From Phascolomyces articulosus (Eukaryota; Mucoromycota; Mucoromycetes; Mucorales; Lichtheimiaceae): DNA of 64,000 nucleotides. A program made the translations under genes and the position numbers. How positions within the stretch are numbered: the first letter of the stretch is position 1; every line of letters starts with the position of its first letter. Location: the NCBI GenBank assembly GCA_025677815.1, contig JAIXMP010000019.1, forward strand, positions 372,001 through 436,000, given 5' to 3'. The notes below the pieces were generated by a model. The model was not told the origin of the DNA and ran no database searches. It saw only the letters and a program-made list of their open reading frames with translations. Shown here piece after piece: positions 59,425-64,000 of the stretch.

Positions 59425-62333
59425 TTTATTCCTTTTATTCTAATACAGTGATAGGCAACTAACACTGCTTTGTTTTAAAAATGAGCGGCAGCTCTCTTAT
59501 TGCGTGGTGTTCCAGATAGAATAGAAAAGTTATAAATACGCTGTTGTAAATCCAATTGTAAAAGAGCAACTTTTATATTTTGAATTCAATTATTATTTGA
59601 ATATTCATATCTTAATAAACCCGTAACAAAGTCTCAAAGAATTCATATCGTCCATTTTATTATTGTTTTATTATCCAAACCTAGCTACTAAATTCTATAT
59701 GAACTTTGGAAGTTACAAAAGCGAAAATAGAACTAGCATAAAAACGAACTTTGGAAATAGCAAATATGAAAATTGAAGAGGTGTAAAAGCGAACATTGGG
59801 CTGAGAACGAAGCAAATTTCGTATGTAGGTTTACGAGCATTGGGAGTGGAGGCACTGTATGCTAATCACTATACACCGGGGGGGGGTATGGGAAGGTGGA
59901 GTGGGTATGTGAAATGTGGCAGTTTTTTTTATATATGTTAATTTATAATAAGATTTATTTTCTTGTATAAAAATAGGTTCTTTATTGTTGGTATTTTTTT
60001 ATGAGTGCATGTGTTTAACGTTTCAACTAGATTGTCTGTTTTATAATTTATGGATCTAACTATGCATACTTGACGTAATTGCTGGTCCTTTAGTATTGTT
60101 AATATGAGGGTGCGTACTTTTGACGTTACAACTTCATTGTCTATTTTTTATATTTTATGGATCAAACTATACAATCAAATATTTTTATTGATTTAAAAAA
60201 AAAGTCAATCGTTGGTTTTCTGTTACGTGTTGTTTATGCAAGTAGCGTTATTATTTATAAAGCGGAAGAACAAAACCTATGGTTAACCTTTTTGAATAGG
60301 AATATAATACAATTAAGGTTCGTCTATATATACAACGAAACAGGATCCTTTTCGCCCACATTCACAAGCACACGTAATATTTTTCTTTGTCTTTTTTCCT
60401 CTTGGACATAAATAGATAATCCTTCTTTTTTTTTAGCATGCACACAACCATTTCCTTTGAATGTATTCCCAATCGTTCGACCGGATCCATTATATCCAAC
60501 AGTCAACGTCATAACTGTTATGTTGAAGACTTCCACTTGTCTTATTATTAAAACAAATATACTACAGCATATATGACACATGATACTTTCTCTCTCCTCT
60601 GTTTTTAAACACACTTGACACGCCAGATTCAGAACAAAAAGTTGGTCATTTGAATCTTTTACTTTTGTTAACGAACACTTGGACACCTCATCATGCTCTT
60701 GTTATCAAAGAAAGCCTATTCGACTATGTACTTTGCGTATATAGGTTTTTCCTCAAAAGGTTGGGATTGTATTGTTTGTCAATTGACCCTTTTTTATAGT
60801 ACCATAGTAATATAATATAATGTTTTTTTGGACTATGGAAAATGGCTCATCTTCTTTGTAGACCATAACATATCACTTTCTTTAACTTTTGGTGTTTAAA
60901 ATAAACAGCAATATCTTTCAGCCTCATCCAGTAAACTATATTCTTCATCATTCAACATGCGATGTAATAATTCCGAAAGTTACAAGTGGATAAGAACACC
61001 ATCATTACTTGGATCATAGCTACGTATTGTTATATTTACATGGATGCAAAAGTAATATCGTTCTTTTTTGTGTAGGAGCTGGAAAAAGATTACCACGTCG
61101 ATTCACAAGTAGAAAAACTGGATTGCTTGGACAGGATGAAAATTTATAGGGAATTGATTTCGTTACTATGATGATCGTGATGATAATACTGGTACATTGA
61201 TACACTTTTTCAATCATCGACAAAGGGATAAATATATTATGTCACTAGAAACACATGATGCATTATGTTCATCGACTATTTTCCTTTCTCGTGTTTATTA
61301 GGACAGATACGATTGTTATGCTTTATCTACTTTTTAAAGAGGAGGATAGATCCAACAGAATGGGATGGTGGAAGGAGACAGTAAGTGCTATCATGGCAAT
61401 TTTTGTAATGCAATCTTTCAAGGATTGCTTTGCAATCCAACAGAATGGAAATGTGGATGAAGAAGAAATAATTACATAGTAAATATGGATTTGGATAATC
61501 CTACGATTATTTGCATCAATAGTATGTAGGTATTCTTTTTTTTTGGGGGGGGGGTGGGGTTATAACAAGAAACGCTACATTTTGATTATATGCTAGATAC
61601 TCAAGATAATAAGGTAATAATTATCCAAGACTTTACATTATTATTTAGGTTAAAGGCCAACAAAGTATTCTTGTTTTTATTAGTATTTTATGTAATAAGC
61701 GATATGATGTTGATTAGAGATAAAATTTTACATTCTTTTTAATATGATAATAAGTTGGTGTAATATGAAAACGATATTTAAAGTATGCATTATTTTATTT
61801 TAAATGATATATTTATACCACACTCTATTCTTATAAATTTTTATTGTGTATAAAAAGAGATGCCAGCTTTCTCAAACTTTACCATATACGATTACTTAAC
61901 GTATTACGGACCCTTCTTCCAATAACATAATGTTATTATAAAAAGTAATCTAGAGAAATACCTGAGTCATAAAAAAAACTATATGAATTACAACAACTGG
62001 GAGTTGATCATTACCATACTACCCAACGTGTAAGAAGTTTTTGGCTGTATAACGTTACACTGTTGTATCCAAAGTATGAAAGTCCCTTGAATTTCAATTC
62101 TCATTTCCATCTCTTCTTTTTTTCATAAAACCCTTTTCTTTTACCATCTTCTACTTCTACTAAAAAGACAGTAAATATATGCTGAAGTCTATATAGTACG
62201 TATCATTTTTATATGTAAAATGAAATAAGGATAGTGGAAGAGAGTATCAATAATAAAGTAGAAGCTTATCAAATATGCTTATTGGTAGAAGCTAAAATCA
62301 TACATACAAAAAAAATAACAATATATACGTATT
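59425..62333. other. Accessory intergenic region with diverged repeats
   Basis: Holds the diverged tandem duplication at 60004-60175 and loose repeats of a GAAC(T/A)TTGG-like unit at about 59700-59800. A minus-strand frame of 120 codons at 60324-60686 has no ATG at its start and no recognisable motif. The final 100 nt are the leader of the HET gene. Confidence 0.45.
60004..60175 (+). repeat. Diverged tandem duplication, about 105-nt unit
   Basis: AACGTTTCAACTAGATTGTC... at about 60017 and GACGTTACAACTTCATTGTC... at about 60122 share order and spacing, continuing into TTTATGGATC(T/A)AACTAT in both. Confidence 0.5.
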
Positions 62334-64000
62334 ATGGGATATATCACATACGAAAAGAAACAATGGTATCATCCAGACCCCATATTTAATACAACAAGAA
62401 CGGCTCGCTGTGAATTACCTTCAAGAAGAGTTTCTACATTATTATCAACACCTGAAGACGATTCATTTATTCCCACAAGGCTTGTACGTACAGCTGATAT
62501 GACAGTCATTTCAGGCGCCAAAGTAAAAAACGAAGAATACTGTGCATTATCCTATTCATGGATCTCTTCTGGGGAGAACATCAAGGATGAAACGACTGGG
62601 AAAGCCAAGCGCGTGGATGAAGGCAAGCATAGAATTATTTGGCCGGCAAAGACTGTGCGAAAAAACCAAGAGGTAGAAAACGTATCCCTCGCAGAGTTAA
62701 ATTTGTAAAATTTGAAGGAATTATACAACAAATCTGCAAAGATTTCAACATCAAGTATATTTGGTACGATCAAATGTGTATCAATCAAGATAATAAAGAA
62801 GAAAAACAACGTGAAATCCAACAAATGCATCGCATTTATAGCAATGCCTATTGTACTATAGCCTTAGTACCCGAATTTTGTACCACGTTATATACCAGAG
62901 ATAGGCAAAAGATACGACCACGTCGAATTCCAGATCATAAGCGTATCATATCATCCGATTGGTTCAAACGCTGTTGGACATTAGAAGAAACATTGCTTTC
63001 TCAACGATTGATCATAGTTGGTCAAGATGTAAATGCATGGTCTTATATGTTCAAATCGATAGCCTATGTTGGTTCCACCATAGCTAATCCAAGACAGGAA
63101 ATAAGTGTCGCATCGGTTCTCCATCTTGCCCATGTACGTCGAACGACAAAAGAACATGATCGTATATTTGCACTGGCCAATCTTTTCCCAGAATTAATGG
63201 ACGACATCAGTATCAACTATGATCAACCCATCCACGATTTGGTTCTCCAGTTCTACACTTTATTAGCTAAAAAGGACCTCTCGATTCTCTGTTTTGGAAA
63301 GTACAAATTATATGAAGAAATGTTTAAAATGGATTGCAGGAAGAAGAAGGAAGTTAAGGAGGAACAAAACGGCAACAGGAGAAAAAACATTGTAGACCCA
63401 AAATCCTTTACTTCAGAGTATTTCTCTCCTGTTCCTCCCTTTTGGTATGAAAAATATGTTTCCATTCGCGAATACGACCTTCCTTCTTGGACTGGTGTAC
63501 ATGGAGAACACATACCTCGCATTTCAAGCTATTATAGTAATAAAGCTATATTGCTGAAGACCACTTTTCGAAATTATAGCATTCGTGGACGATCGATGCA
63601 TATACAATCCTGTGCCTATATATCACCAGCCACCTCTAAAACTACACGTCCATTAGTTTTGCATCGCAGCGAACTACCCTCTTTCCCTGGAAGTGGGTTT
63701 CGACGTGATTATTGCTGGCAACTATCGTTTACTGTTCAATCATCACAACAAACAAATTCGATACTGCTTTCTGATCCATATCCGGATCCTATGATTGCAG
63801 ATCAATTTGACACCATCTCACAACAATTACAGCTAATGTCACGGTTTATAGGCATCGATAAAGAATCAATATCCTGGAAACGTAATGTCTATCCACCTTC
63901 TCGGGATACCAAGACACCACAGATTCGATTCTCGATAACAGAACAAGAAATGGATGATTCTGCGCAACTCGTCATACTTTCTGGGATATGTTTTGAGGAT
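62334..64000 (+). pseudogene. HET-domain protein, one-base frameshift, runs off right edge
   Basis: Heterokaryon-incompatibility (HET) domain protein, a fungal self/non-self recognition family. The frame from ATG 62334 (MGYITYEKKQ) encodes EYCALSYSWISSGENIKDET and KRVDEGKHRIIWPAKTVRK, then becomes nonsense and stops at 62706-62708. The shifted frame continues from about 62666 with KPRGRKRIPRRVKFVKFEG, KYIWYDQMCINQDNKEEKQR, MHRIYSNAYCTIALVPE, SSDWFKRCWTLEETLLSQRL, and stays open to 64000. One extra A in the A6 run at 62660-62665 would join them. So this is a frameshifted gene or an assembly error. No intron with GT/AG borders bridges the point. The C-terminus is outside the window. Without the shift it would be an ordinary HET gene. 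Confidence 0.75.

Noticed and set aside
59446..59470. CAGTGATAGGCAACTA, reminiscent of a hAT terminal repeat
   Set aside because: No matching inverted end or target-site duplication was found nearby.
60324..60686. 120-codon minus-strand frame with several cysteines
   Set aside because: First codon is GTG, the first ATG is well inside, and Cys spacing fits no zinc-binding domain.

Overview
This looks like a stretch of a Mucoromycota (probably Mucorales) fungal chromosome. Supporting signs are strongly AT-rich intergenic DNA full of A/T homopolymers, short spliceosomal introns (mostly 60-120 nt, GTAAGT-like donors, TAG/CAG acceptors), a fungal gene set (VPS52, CorA/Mnr2-type transporter, allantoicase, ornithine decarboxylase, HET-domain protein), and relics of Tc1-like and LINE-like elements. 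The organism is inferred from these features only. Exon chains were spliced by eye. Every gene called as an intact CDS closes to a whole number of codons.

Left part (1-24 kb): an otubain deubiquitinase (+), a RING-H2 E3-like protein (-) and an unrecognised coiled-coil protein (-). Then comes a long gene-poor stretch with a degenerate coding relic near 14 kb, a tiny two-exon metallothionein (-) whose upstream DNA carries two matching palindromes, a beta-helix (pectate-lyase-fold-like) protein (-), and the 15-exon GARP subunit gene VPS52 (+).

Middle (24-50 kb): a tandem array, all on the minus strand, of two intact genes for large kelch-propeller multi-pass membrane proteins with matching intron layout, plus a decayed third copy. 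Interleaved and downstream are three members of an unrecognised small three-exon family with CPLH/CPQH motifs. The plus-strand member has a single in-frame stop. Between them lie a two-finger C2H2 protein, a CorA/Mnr2-type Mg2+ transporter and a codon-biased allantoicase. The clustered local duplications are the most novel-looking part of the window.

Right part (50-64 kb): a decayed transposable element related to a second copy at 28.2 kb in opposite orientation, ornithine decarboxylase (-), a mitochondrial trans-prenyl-diphosphate-synthase homologue (-) that has lost both aspartate-rich metal motifs (PDSS2/Dlp1-like), a Tc1-type HTH-only ORF, a LINE ORF1-like remnant, and a HET-domain gene that runs off the right edge and contains a one-base frameshift in an A6 run. 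No rRNA, tRNA or CRISPR features were recognised.
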